A stretch of 64,000 nt of DNA from CAIVAT01 sp964473485 (GTDB taxonomy: Bacteria > Bacteroidota > Bacteroidia > Bacteroidales > FEN-979). The position numbers and the translations under genes were made by a program. Below are positions 8,125 to 16,430 of the stretch, piece by piece (position 1 is the first letter of the stretch; each line of letters opens with the position of its first letter). The DNA is taken from NCBI GenBank assembly GCA_964473485.1, contig CAYYPH010000001.1:496001-560000 (forward strand), given 5' to 3'. The notes beneath the pieces are model-generated. The model was not told the DNA's origin. It saw nothing but the letters and a program-made list of their open reading frames with translations, and made no database searches.

Positions 8125-9792
8125 ATGAAACCAGCCGCAATATTGTTTAGCCTGTCGCTGACGCTCTTGATCTCACTGTCGGCAAACTCACAATCCGACT
8201 CTGCTGGTGTGATTTCATACATCACTACGCAAAGCGTGTATGTTAAATTCGGATCAACCCAGGCCATTCAGCCCGGCGACACGCTTTATGCCGAGTTCAA
8301 CGGGCAACGGACCCCTGCTCTTGTCGTTACCGGAAAATCTTCCATCTCCTGTGTGTGCAATCCTCTAGAAGGCTTTACTCCCACCCTGTCGCAAAGTATC
8401 TATTTTAAACGAGGTACACGCCAGGGCATTAAGCCAGATCAGCCCGCACCTGCCAATTTCGCTTCAGGAGTCAAGGAGACCGGTGAAATTAAGCCCGACA
8501 GCACCGAAAAAAGTCCTTCTGCTGCCAACCTTGAAGATAAAAGTACCCGTATCTCATCAAAAACAAACCGGCAGCAGATCCACGGCAATCTAGCAGTGGC
8601 GGCGTACACCAATTTTTCAAATACGGATGCCGGCAACTCGCTGAAAATGAAATATACGTTCTCATTTCTTGGTAAAAACCTGGGGAATACGAACCTTTCG
8701 GCCGAGTGCTATATCAACTATATCAGGAACGACAATCAATGGAATGAGATCCCGAACACCATTTTCAACAGCCTGAAAATCTACAGTCTTGCCCTGAGGT
8801 ATGATTTCGGCAGCAAGGCTTCCCTCCTTTTAGGCCGGAAAATAAATCCTTACCTGTCGAACATGGGAGCAAACGACGGTTTGCAGTTCAATGCCAGATT
8901 CGGCGATTTCGGACTCGGAGTTATTGCCGGCTTCAGACCCGATTTCCAGGATTATGGCTTTGATGCCGGGCTTTTCCAGGCAGGAATCTATGCCGCCCAT
9001 GAGTTGCAGGGGAAACACGGACGGATGCAAAGCACCCTCGCCTTCGTGGAACAGACCAACGACTGGAAAACCGATCGTCGGTACCTCTACCTGCAGCATG
9101 TTAACTCGCTGGTAAAAAGGCTTTCGTTTTATGGCACAGCCGAGCTTGACCTTTATAAAATGAACTTTAACCAGGCTGACAGTTCCTACACTTCGGCCAG
9201 CACCCTTCAGCTCACCAACCTCTATCTTTCACTCAGCTACCGCATCCTCAGGCAATTAACTGTTGCATTCTCATACAGTTCACGTCAACCTGTTATCTAT
9301 TACGAAACCTACCGTAATTACCTGGATAAACTCCTTGATCCGGAGAACCTCCAGGGATACCTGCTCCAGGTGACATACCGGCCGGTGAACCGACTCTCCA
9401 TCGGGGTCACCGGGGGGTACAGGTTCATGAAAGCGGATAACAGGCCCACGAAAAACCTTCATGGCTACGTGTCGTACAATGATATTCCCGGTATCCGTTC
9501 TACCGCAACAGTGTCTGTAACCCTGCTTGAAACCGCCTACCTTGGTGGAAACATCTACAGCATCGGGTTATCGAAGGACCTTGTAAAAGGCAGGTTTTCC
9601 GGTAGCATCACATACCGGTACATCGATTACAGGTTCAGCTACGCCGGCAACGACCTTATTCAGAACGTTGCCGAAGCATCACTGAACTGGAGGATCCTGA
9701 AGAAATTGGGGTTGTCCGTCTATTATGAAGGCACCTTTGAACCAGAGAACCTCTTCAACCGGCTTTACGGCCAGGTTCAATTCACATTCTGA
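8125..9792 (+). CDS. Outer-membrane beta-barrel, candidate porin of a cytochrome conduit
   Basis: 555 aa from the ATG at 8125, 2 bp after the stop of the 25-heme gene; an upstream in-frame start inside that gene would bury the signal peptide and was not used. Signal peptide ends near SANSQ. Residues about 24-110 form a small soluble domain, 110-165 a charged linker, and about 165-555 a run of amphipathic strands ending in the typical aromatic terminus VQFTF. Proteins of this type serve as porins that hold a cytochrome across the outer membrane in porin-cytochrome complexes. Here that role is inferred from gene order, because I do not recognise a named family. Confidence 0.75.
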   Translation: MKPAAILFSLSLTLLISLSANSQSDSAGVISYITTQSVYVKFGSTQAIQPGDTLYAEFNGQRTPALVVTGKSSISCVCNPLEGFTPTLSQSIYFKRGTRQGIKPDQPAPANFASGVKETGEIKPDSTEKSPSAANLEDKSTRISSKTNRQQIHGNLAVAAYTNFSNTDAGNSLKMKYTFSFLGKNLGNTNLSAECYINYIRNDNQWNEIPNTIFNSLKIYSLALRYDFGSKASLLLGRKINPYLSNMGANDGLQFNARFGDFGLGVIAGFRPDFQDYGFDAGLFQAGIYAAHELQGKHGRMQSTLAFVEQTNDWKTDRRYLYLQHVNSLVKRLSFYGTAELDLYKMNFNQADSSYTSASTLQLTNLYLSLSYRILRQLTVAFSYSSRQPVIYYETYRNYLDKLLDPENLQGYLLQVTYRPVNRLSIGVTGGYRFMKADNRPTKNLHGYVSYNDIPGIRSTATVSVTLLETAYLGGNIYSIGLSKDLVKGRFSGSITYRYIDYRFSYAGNDLIQNVAEASLNWRILKKLGLSVYYEGTFEPENLFNRLYGQVQFTF

Positions 9793-9816
9793 TCAATCAT
9801 GGAAACTCTTCTTTAC

Positions 9817-9858
9817 TGCATCTAAAAGAACATGGAAAGCATTTTCCTTTTAGATGCA
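9817..9858 (+). terminator. Hairpin ending the cytochrome-barrel operon
   Basis: A perfect 12-bp inverted repeat: TGCATCTAAAAG at 9817-9828 and CTTTTAGATGCA at 9847-9858, with an 18-nt loop that can itself form a short GGAAA/TTTCC stem. It lies 24 bp after the barrel stop codon. There is no clean U-run after it, so it may act as a transcript-end or RNA-stability hairpin rather than a classical terminator. Confidence 0.5.
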
Positions 9859-9883
9859 ATTATTCCAATAGGAACAACATTAT

Positions 9884-9891
9884 TATTTTTG
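9884..9891 (+). promoter_or_regulatory. Predicted -7 element for the substrate-binding lipoprotein gene
   Basis: TATTTTTG matches TAnnTTTG and lies 75 bp before the chosen ATG at 9967, after the hairpin that closes the cytochrome operon. No clear -33 element. Confidence 0.4.
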
Positions 9892-9966
9892 CCATCTTGT
9901 TCCTTTTCGGGACACAGACATCTCAACAAGTTGAAAAGCATGACAATATTATCCAATTGTAACAAA

Positions 9967-11124
9967 ATGAACTATCTGAATATTACTTCCAGGAGCTATA
10001 TGCTGCTTTTGGGTATCATTCTAATCCTTACTGGCTGCAAAAAATCCTCGAATGAACCGGCATCTGAACCGGAAAACATTCCTGTCGGTTTTGCTCTTTC
10101 ACTTAGTGGCAATTTTCAGCCATACGGTGTCATTCAACAAAACGGAATCAACCAGGCCATCCAGGAGATCAACGATAAAGCGCTAATCCCGGGGTACAGG
10201 ATCGTACCCTGTTTTATGGATGACAAATCGGTTCCCGATACCTGCCGGGTTGTGTTCAGGGATCTCATTTTCAACAAAAAGGTGTTGGCCATCATCGGGC
10301 CAACCTCATCCAACAGCGCATTTGTTGCAGACACTGTTGCCCAGAACAACCAGGTGGTCGTGATGGGGATCTCGAACACGGTCCCCGGGATCACAGAAAT
10401 GGGCCATTATGTTTTCCGTAACAGTCTCCCGGAGTCATCGGTGATACCCAATACGATCGCTGTAACCCATCAAATACTTGGTTATTCGAAGGTCTCGATC
10501 GTATTTGGAAATGATGATCCCTATACCCTGGGTGCCTACGATGCATTCAGGACCGCCCTGGAAGGAACTGCGGGTGTCACCATCATCACTACCGATACAG
10601 CCCGGAAAGGCGATACCGATTTCTCGGAGCAGGTGGCAAACATACAGCAAGCCGGTCCCGATATCATCGTGCTGGCGCTCCTGGTCAATGAGGCAGCACG
10701 TTTCATGGTGCAGGCGCGTGCCGCCGGTATACCGGAAACCGTTAGGTTCATCGGCGGCAACAGTTTCAATACCCTGAGCCTCTGGCAGCAGGCAGGGATA
10801 GCCGCCCAGGGAGCCATCTGCGGCAGTGCCTGGATCCATACCGAAAACACATCTGGCAACGCGGCTTTCGTTGAAAACTATAACCAGAGATACGGGGCAC
10901 GACCCGATCAGTTTGCTGCCCAGGCTTATACAAGCGTTTACATCCTTGCCGATGCCATCAGGCGGGCGGGGACTCTCAACAGAACCTCGTTGAGAAACTC
11001 ACTTGGCAACACAGCAAACCTCGAGACGATCCTTGGCAATTTTTCATTCGATGCCAACAGAAACCCGGTTCACACTCCGGTGGTCCAGGAGCTGGTAAAC
11101 GGGGATTTTATCCTCTTTGAATGA
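9967..11124 (+). CDS. Branched-chain amino acid-type substrate-binding lipoprotein (Peripla_BP_6-like)
   Basis: 385 aa from the ATG at 9967, which gives a standard lipoprotein signal (ILILTGC, Cys24). The frame is open back to 9832, but that extension would place 45 residues before the signal. The fold of type I periplasmic binding proteins is visible: VGFALSLSGNFQPYG, IQEINDKALIPGY, AIIGPTSSNSAFVADTVAQ, YSKVSIVFGNDDPY, GPDIIVLALLV, and the C-terminal QAYTSVYILADAIRRAG. LivJ-type proteins normally deliver amino acids or related solutes to an ABC permease. No permease or ATPase gene lies next to it, so it may be a sensor or may work with a distant transporter. Confidence 0.82.
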   Translation: MNYLNITSRSYMLLLGIILILTGCKKSSNEPASEPENIPVGFALSLSGNFQPYGVIQQNGINQAIQEINDKALIPGYRIVPCFMDDKSVPDTCRVVFRDLIFNKKVLAIIGPTSSNSAFVADTVAQNNQVVVMGISNTVPGITEMGHYVFRNSLPESSVIPNTIAVTHQILGYSKVSIVFGNDDPYTLGAYDAFRTALEGTAGVTIITTDTARKGDTDFSEQVANIQQAGPDIIVLALLVNEAARFMVQARAAGIPETVRFIGGNSFNTLSLWQQAGIAAQGAICGSAWIHTENTSGNAAFVENYNQRYGARPDQFAAQAYTSVYILADAIRRAGTLNRTSLRNSLGNTANLETILGNFSFDANRNPVHTPVVQELVNGDFILFE

Positions 11125-11145
11125 TCTGACGCGAATACCGTAGGG

Positions 11146-13359
11146 TCATCTCAAATCAAACCGGTCGAGATCCATCACCTTGCACCAGGCGGAAACAAAG
11201 TCGCGGATGAATTTCTCCTGTGCGTCGGCGCTGCCGTACACTTCGGCCAGTGCCCGGAGTTCGGAGTTTGATCCGAAGACCAGGTCGACGCGGGTAGCAG
11301 TCCATTTAACCTCGCCACTTTTACGGTCCCTGCCTTCGTAAAGGTCATCAGAGCCTGCAACCGGTTTCCACTCAACATTGATGTCGAGCAGGTTCACGAA
11401 GAAATCGTTGGTGAGCACACCCTGCCTGCGGGTGAACACGCCGTGTGCCGATTGATCATAGTTGGTGTTCAGCACCCTCATTCCCCCGACCAGAGCCGTC
11501 ATTTCCGGCGCCGTTAAAGTAAGCAGCTGCGCTTTATCAATGAGCAGTTCCTCGGGACGTATGGCATATCTGGACTTCAGGTAGTTACGGAAACCATCGG
11601 CAACCGGTTCAAGCACCGTGAACGATTCGGGATCGGTCTGTTCCTGCGTGGCATCCATGCGGCCAGGTGTAAAGGGGACTAGAATCTTGATTCCCGCTTC
11701 ATTCGCTGCTTTTTCAACGCCGGCACAGCCAGACAGCACGATCAGATCGGCCAGCGACACCCTCTTTGCACCTGTCTGCCGCTTGTTGTAATCACTCCTG
11801 ATACCTTCAAGGATCTCCAGTACGGAGGCAAGTTGCGGAGGATTGTTGACCGCCCAGTCTTTTTGCGGTGCAAGACGGATGCGAGCCCCATTGGCCCCAC
11901 CTCTTTTATCGGATCCACGGAAGGTGGAGGCCGATGCCCAGGCAGTGGATACCATCTGCGATACCGACAATCCTGAATGAATGATTGCTGTCTTCAGCAC
12001 AGCGATATCTGCTTCATCGATCAAAGGATGATCAACGGCAGGGATCGGATCCTGCCAGTTGAGTTCTTCGGCAGGAACCTCAGGCCCCAGGTACCGGGCA
12101 CGCGGCCCCATATCCCGGTGGGTCAGCTTAAACCATGCCCGGGCAAAAGCATCGGCAAACTGATCGGGATTTTCCATGAACCGACGTGAAATTTTTTCAT
12201 ACTCGGGATCGAACCGCAGCGAAAGGTCTGTAGTGAGCATGCGCGGTGCATGTCGTTTCGATTTATCATGGGCGTCGGGTACTGTATTTGCCCCGGCCCC
12301 GTGCTTTGGCCGCCACTGCTGCGCACCTGCCGGACTTTTCTCCAGTTCCCATTCGTAACCAAACAGATTCCAGAAGAAGTTATTGCTCCATCTGGTAGGT
12401 GTAGTGGTCCAGGTAACCTCCAGCCCGCTAGTGATGGTGTCGCCTCCCTTACCGGTACCAAACCTGCTTTTCCATCCAAGCCCCTGATCCTCAATGTCAG
12501 CAGCCTCAGGCTCAGGACCAAGCAGCGCTGCATCCCCGGCTCCATGGGTCTTTCCGAAGGTATGCCCCCCGGCGATCAGTGCTACGGTTTCTTCGTCGTT
12601 CATGGCCATCCGGGCGAAAGTTTCGCGGATATCCCTGGCGGCAGCCACCGGATCGGGATTGCCGTTCGGGCCTTCAGGGTTAACATAGATAAGCCCCATC
12701 TGCACGGCAGCAAGCGGATTGTCGAGATCGCGCCCGCCTGAATAACGATCATCATCAGCGAGCCATTTGGATTCCGATCCCCAGTAAACATCCTCGTCCG
12801 GTTCCCATACATCCTCACGGCCGCCAGCAAACCCGAAGGTTTTTAATCCCATGGATTCCAAAGCCACATTTCCGGCAAGGATCATGAGGTCGGCCCAGGA
12901 AATTTTCCGGCCGTACTTCTGCTTAATCGGCCATAGCAGGCGTCGCGCCTTGTCCAGATTAACATTATCAGGCCAGCTGTTCAGCGGGGCGAACCGCTGC
13001 TGGCCGCTTCCCGCCCCGCCACGGCCGTCACCGGTACGGTATGTGCCTGCACTGTGCCAGGCCATCCGGATAAAAAATGGCCCGTAATGACCAAAATCAG
13101 CCGGCCACCAATCCTGTGAATCGGTCATCAGAGCATGCAGATCCTGTTTAAGGGCATTATAGTCAAGGCTCATGAACTCCTCCGCATAATTAAAATCCTT
13201 ATCCATCGGGTTAGAGAGCGAGGAATGCTGACGCAGAATGTTAAGTTTCAATTGATTCGGCCACCAGTCGCGATTCTTTGTTCCACTACCTCCGCCAACC
13301 GGCTTTTTTTGTGCCCCGGTAACCGGGCACTTGCTGTTGTTGGTTTCATTCTTTTCCAT
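11146..13359 (-). CDS. katG: Catalase-peroxidase
   Basis: 737 aa, the usual length of the family, with both halves of the duplicated class I peroxidase fold. The heme site is intact: distal R98, W101 and H102 (RMAWHSAGTYR) and proximal H266 (GGHTFGKTHG). The Trp-Tyr-Met crosslink that gives catalase activity can be placed at W101, Y225 (LIYVNPEGPNG) and M251 (ARMAMNDEET). It removes hydrogen peroxide and also acts as a broad peroxidase. There is no signal peptide, so it is cytoplasmic. A PerR-box-like palindrome and a -7 element lie upstream (13418-13451). It is convergent with the lipoprotein gene that ends at 11124. Confidence 0.98.
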   Translation of the reverse strand: MEKNETNNSKCPVTGAQKKPVGGGSGTKNRDWWPNQLKLNILRQHSSLSNPMDKDFNYAEEFMSLDYNALKQDLHALMTDSQDWWPADFGHYGPFFIRMAWHSAGTYRTGDGRGGAGSGQQRFAPLNSWPDNVNLDKARRLLWPIKQKYGRKISWADLMILAGNVALESMGLKTFGFAGGREDVWEPDEDVYWGSESKWLADDDRYSGGRDLDNPLAAVQMGLIYVNPEGPNGNPDPVAAARDIRETFARMAMNDEETVALIAGGHTFGKTHGAGDAALLGPEPEAADIEDQGLGWKSRFGTGKGGDTITSGLEVTWTTTPTRWSNNFFWNLFGYEWELEKSPAGAQQWRPKHGAGANTVPDAHDKSKRHAPRMLTTDLSLRFDPEYEKISRRFMENPDQFADAFARAWFKLTHRDMGPRARYLGPEVPAEELNWQDPIPAVDHPLIDEADIAVLKTAIIHSGLSVSQMVSTAWASASTFRGSDKRGGANGARIRLAPQKDWAVNNPPQLASVLEILEGIRSDYNKRQTGAKRVSLADLIVLSGCAGVEKAANEAGIKILVPFTPGRMDATQEQTDPESFTVLEPVADGFRNYLKSRYAIRPEELLIDKAQLLTLTAPEMTALVGGMRVLNTNYDQSAHGVFTRRQGVLTNDFFVNLLDINVEWKPVAGSDDLYEGRDRKSGEVKWTATRVDLVFGSNSELRALAEVYGSADAQEKFIRDFVSAWCKVMDLDRFDLR

Positions 13360-13417
13360 ATGCTTCGTTTTTATCTGTTTGGTTGATTTTTTCTTCCAGT
13401 GACGATAAGTATTAAAG

Positions 13418-13430
13418 AAGAATAATTCTT
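13418..13430 (-). promoter_or_regulatory. PerR-box-like operator upstream of katG
   Basis: Perfect 6-1-6 palindrome AAGAATTATTCTT on the minus strand. Over 15 positions it matches the PerR/Fur-family box TTAGAATTATTCTAA at 12 sites. It lies 59-71 bp before the katG ATG and just downstream of the predicted -7 element (13444-13451), a place where a repressor would block transcription. PerR-type peroxide repressors regulate katG/katA in other bacteria; use here is inference. Confidence 0.5.
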
Positions 13431-13443
13431 ATATAATAATGAG

Positions 13444-13451
13444 CAAAATTA
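13444..13451 (-). promoter_or_regulatory. Predicted -7 element of katG
   Basis: Minus strand TAATTTTG matches TAnnTTTG. It lies about 85 bp before the start codon, inside a very AT-rich stretch. No -33 element at the standard spacing was found. Confidence 0.45.
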
Positions 13452-13495
13452 AGAAAAAAATCTCAATAAAAAAAAATTCTTCACGAAAGCACTTT

Positions 13496-15556
13496 TTATC
13501 CCGGGAATATAAAGGTCACCCTGGTTCCCAGAGCGGATCCATTGTGATCTTTGAGGTCGGTGATCTCAAATTGTATATTTTTCTTTGTTTTCTTATTGAG
13601 GATCTTTAACCGTTCAGCAGTAATGTTTGTGGCCATTGACTGATGGTTATTCAGCTGCGCCGATTCGAGTTCCCTGGCCCGTTCCCGTCCAATTCCGTCA
13701 TCGGTGATGCTGATCACAAGGTTTTTTTCGCGGAGTTCCAGATCGACATCGATGCGTCCCTGGTCCTGCCTGTGTTTGATGCCGTGTTCCAAAGCATTTT
13801 CAAGAAACGGCTGGCAAAGCATAGGAGGAATAAAGACCTCCTCCTTAACGATACGTTCGTCCACCCTGATATAGTAATCAAATTTACCGGGATAGCGTAT
13901 CTTCTGCAGTTCGAGATAGTTTTCGATAGTGTTGATTTCGCGGTCAAGCGTAACATATTCGTCCACCGAGTTGTCAAGGATGTTTCGTACCAGTTTTGAA
14001 AATTTTGCCAGGTACCTGCTGGCTGTTTCCGGGTCTTCCGTCAGAATGAAGGTCTGGATACTTGCGAGGGTATTGAAAATAAAATGGGGATTCATCTGGC
14101 TCCGCAGCAGTTTTTGCTCAATGATCAGAGCATTATGTGTGGTCCTCAACCGGTTCTGCCTTATCAACACCACAGCCAGAATGAGGATCACGACGGAGAG
14201 TGAGGAGACGGCTATAAGCAGGTATTCCCTCATGCGGAGCTGAGCCTCCCTTATCTGGTTTTGCTGTGCGAGGTCAATGATCTGCTGCTCCTTTTTCTCA
14301 GTTCGGTATTTCGTTTCCATCTCCATCACCATCTTGCTCCGCTCCAGTTTTGTCAGTGCGTTCTTCTCCTTTTCGTAATTCACAAAGTGATACAACGCCC
14401 GGCTGGGATCATTCAATCTTTCGTATTGCCGATAAAGCCAGAAATGGGCATTCATCACTTTTCTGATGCCTGCCTCCCAAATATACTCTTTCACATTTTG
14501 CCCCGGCGTGTACCAGGAATCTATGTTGTGAGCCGAATCGAGGCTTAATGATTTATTTTCTTTCACCCACTCTCCGTATTCCAGTGCTTTTTGAAACTTT
14601 ACAATGGCATCATCCGATCGTTTCAGTTCCGCCAGCAACTCACCCCAGGCCTGGTAATCGTCAGCGATTTGTGAATAATATTGCCTGGTTTCATTCAGGG
14701 CAGTGAGTTCTTCAATCATTTTCAGCGCTTCATCATACCTTCCGAGCTTTGCCAGGATATCCACCCAAAAGACACGGTATTGCTGCAACTTTGTAACCTG
14801 ATACTTTTCACAGATCGCTTCTGCCTTTAAAAAATATTGATCGGCGCTGTCGAACCGGTACAGATAAAACTGACATATGCCCATCTGGTAATAGCACAAG
14901 GCCAGGTTGGGCTTTCTGATGGATACCGTGTCGCTGACTTTCAGGCAGATATGTTGCAGTTTGAGCGCTTCCTCAAAGTTTCCGAGAAAGGACCAGTGCG
15001 CCCACGCGGCGCTTACCATGATCTCGAAAAGCAGACTTCCGGGAACTCTTGACCGGTCGAACTGCATGAATTCCGAAAGCATCCGCCCCGCAATATCATA
15101 ATTACGTGAGTAAAGGAATGTGAGTATTACAAGCTTGCCGGAGGCAAATTGCAGGTCGAGTCTATCCAGAAATTTTGCCATTTCATATGCATCGAGAAGA
15201 GGAGAAATTGCCTGTGGGTAATTCCCCAGACTCATCCAGGCAGTTCCCAGCGTTAACCGGGTATCGAAAAGCAGGGTTGGTTCAGCAGTTCCAGTCAGAA
15301 GGGAGTCCGCTTCACGTGCATATTTCAGACTTTGTTCGGGTTGGGTGTAAAAGTATCCCGAAGCAAGCTTGTTCAATGTCGTGATACGGGTTTCGCCTGA
15401 TGACCGGGGAAGCACCCTTAACAGGCTGTCGGTATTGATCTTCTCGGCGGTGTAAAACAACTGGGCAGTGAGGTTCTGATTAACAAAGGTCTGCATGAGC
15501 AGAAGCCATATAAGGGTTTTCAGGGTTCCATATGGATGAAGTTTGCCGTTCATCAT
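13496..15556 (-). CDS. LytS-type sensor histidine kinase with TPR sensor region
   Basis: 686 aa. An N-terminal signal or anchor segment (about 10-32) is followed by a long helical TPR-like region (about 45-430), a coiled coil, one membrane helix (about 452-475), then a His_kinase domain with phospho-acceptor motif RSQMNPHFIFN and an HATPase region (FLENALEHGIKH, ITDDGIGRERA). This is the YesM/LytS class that pairs with LytTR regulators. The TPR part is predicted to be periplasmic. It begins immediately after the stop of its regulator gene, with no gap, so the two should be translated together. Confidence 0.88.
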   Translation of the reverse strand: MMNGKLHPYGTLKTLIWLLLMQTFVNQNLTAQLFYTAEKINTDSLLRVLPRSSGETRITTLNKLASGYFYTQPEQSLKYAREADSLLTGTAEPTLLFDTRLTLGTAWMSLGNYPQAISPLLDAYEMAKFLDRLDLQFASGKLVILTFLYSRNYDIAGRMLSEFMQFDRSRVPGSLLFEIMVSAAWAHWSFLGNFEEALKLQHICLKVSDTVSIRKPNLALCYYQMGICQFYLYRFDSADQYFLKAEAICEKYQVTKLQQYRVFWVDILAKLGRYDEALKMIEELTALNETRQYYSQIADDYQAWGELLAELKRSDDAIVKFQKALEYGEWVKENKSLSLDSAHNIDSWYTPGQNVKEYIWEAGIRKVMNAHFWLYRQYERLNDPSRALYHFVNYEKEKNALTKLERSKMVMEMETKYRTEKKEQQIIDLAQQNQIREAQLRMREYLLIAVSSLSVVILILAVVLIRQNRLRTTHNALIIEQKLLRSQMNPHFIFNTLASIQTFILTEDPETASRYLAKFSKLVRNILDNSVDEYVTLDREINTIENYLELQKIRYPGKFDYYIRVDERIVKEEVFIPPMLCQPFLENALEHGIKHRQDQGRIDVDLELREKNLVISITDDGIGRERARELESAQLNNHQSMATNITAERLKILNKKTKKNIQFEITDLKDHNGSALGTRVTFIFPG

Positions 15557-16309
15557 TTATTCATCCAGATGATCAAAAAGATCCAGTAATTGTTCCCGTT
15601 TCCTTGTTGCCACAGGAACCTTCACCTCATTTTTCAGCACCACGAATCCGCCTTCACCCTTCTCAAAACGCTCCACGTATGCCAGGTTTATCAGGAATGA
15701 CTTGTGGATCCTGTAAAATCCCTGGTCGTTGAGCATTTCTTCATATTCTTTCAGGTTTTTGGAAACCATGATCTTCCTTCCATCATCCAGGTTAACATAG
15801 GTATAACTCCCGTCCGACTCACAATGACTGATCCTGGGAATTTCAATGATAAAGACATTTTCTGCTGTCTTGAGCACCAGTTTTTTATGATGGCCGCTGC
15901 CCTGCAGCAGGTTATTCTCCAAAGCGGCCAGCCTGATACGGAGGTCGTGCTGAAGGATCTGTTCGGCCCTTTTGACGGTCTCTTTCAGGTCATCCGGGTC
16001 GACGGGTTTCAGAATATAATCGAGGGCGCTGAACTTAAAGGCTTTAACGGCGTACTGCTCATAGGCTGTAATAAAGATCACCTTGAAATCGACCGGGTCG
16101 AGTTGCTTGAGCAGGTCGAATCCCGTGCCGTCATCCATCCTGATGTCGAGCAGCACCAGGTTGGGATGTTGTTTCCTGATCAACTCTTTCCCTTCCCTTA
16201 CGCTTCCGGCGGTGCCCGCTATCACAACATTCGGGCAATGTTTCTCCAATAGTTTCAGCAGTCCATCGCGGATATGCGGTTCATCATCGATGACAGCTAC
16301 ACGGATCAT
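15557..16309 (-). CDS. LytTR family response regulator
   Basis: 250 aa from the ATG at 16309, chosen because it places the receiver domain at the N-terminus (IRVAVIDDEPHIRDG); an upstream start at 16360 adds 17 unrelated residues. Receiver about 1-120 with phospho-acceptor D55 (LVLLDIRMDDGTG) and conserved lysine in YILKPVDPDDL. LytTR DNA-binding domain about 145-245 (ISHCESDGSYTYVNL, FYRIHKSFLINLAYVERF). It is the first gene of a two-gene operon with the TPR-kinase. The neighbouring secreted-protein genes on the same strand are possible targets, but nothing in the sequence proves it. Confidence 0.9.
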   Translation of the reverse strand: MIRVAVIDDEPHIRDGLLKLLEKHCPNVVIAGTAGSVREGKELIRKQHPNLVLLDIRMDDGTGFDLLKQLDPVDFKVIFITAYEQYAVKAFKFSALDYILKPVDPDDLKETVKRAEQILQHDLRIRLAALENNLLQGSGHHKKLVLKTAENVFIIEIPRISHCESDGSYTYVNLDDGRKIMVSKNLKEYEEMLNDQGFYRIHKSFLINLAYVERFEKGEGGFVVLKNEVKVPVATRKREQLLDLFDHLDE

Positions 16310-16329
16310 CTTTTCAGAGTGTTGCCGTG

Positions 16330-16360
16330 TAAATATAGGGAAATTCATAGCACCATGCAA
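16330..16360 (-). promoter_or_regulatory. Predicted promoter of the LytTR/LytS operon
   Basis: On the minus strand, TTG (16360-16358), a 20-bp spacer, then TATATTTA (16337-16330), a 7 of 8 match to TAnnTTTG. It ends about 20 bp before the regulator ATG at 16309. Confidence 0.4.
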
Positions 16361-16372
16361 TTATTTGTTTCA

Positions 16373-16430
16373 AGCCAACTGCCTACTGCCTACTGCCTGC
16401 TGCCAACTACCCACTACCTACTGCCTACTA
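16373..16430 (-). repeat. Heptamer array (GTAGGCA units) starting at a TAG stop codon
   Basis: Eight 7-bp units lie on the minus strand directly after the C10 peptidase stop codon; the G of the TAG stop (16428) is the first base of the array. Units are GTAGGCA and close variants (GTAGGTA, GTGGGTA, GTTGGCA, GCAGGCA). A sister array of the same unit is at 20033-20076. Confidence 0.85.

Noticed and set aside
9832..9966. Longer N-terminus for the substrate-binding protein
   Set aside because: It would put 45 residues before a normal lipoprotein signal, starts inside the hairpin and spans the predicted -7 element.
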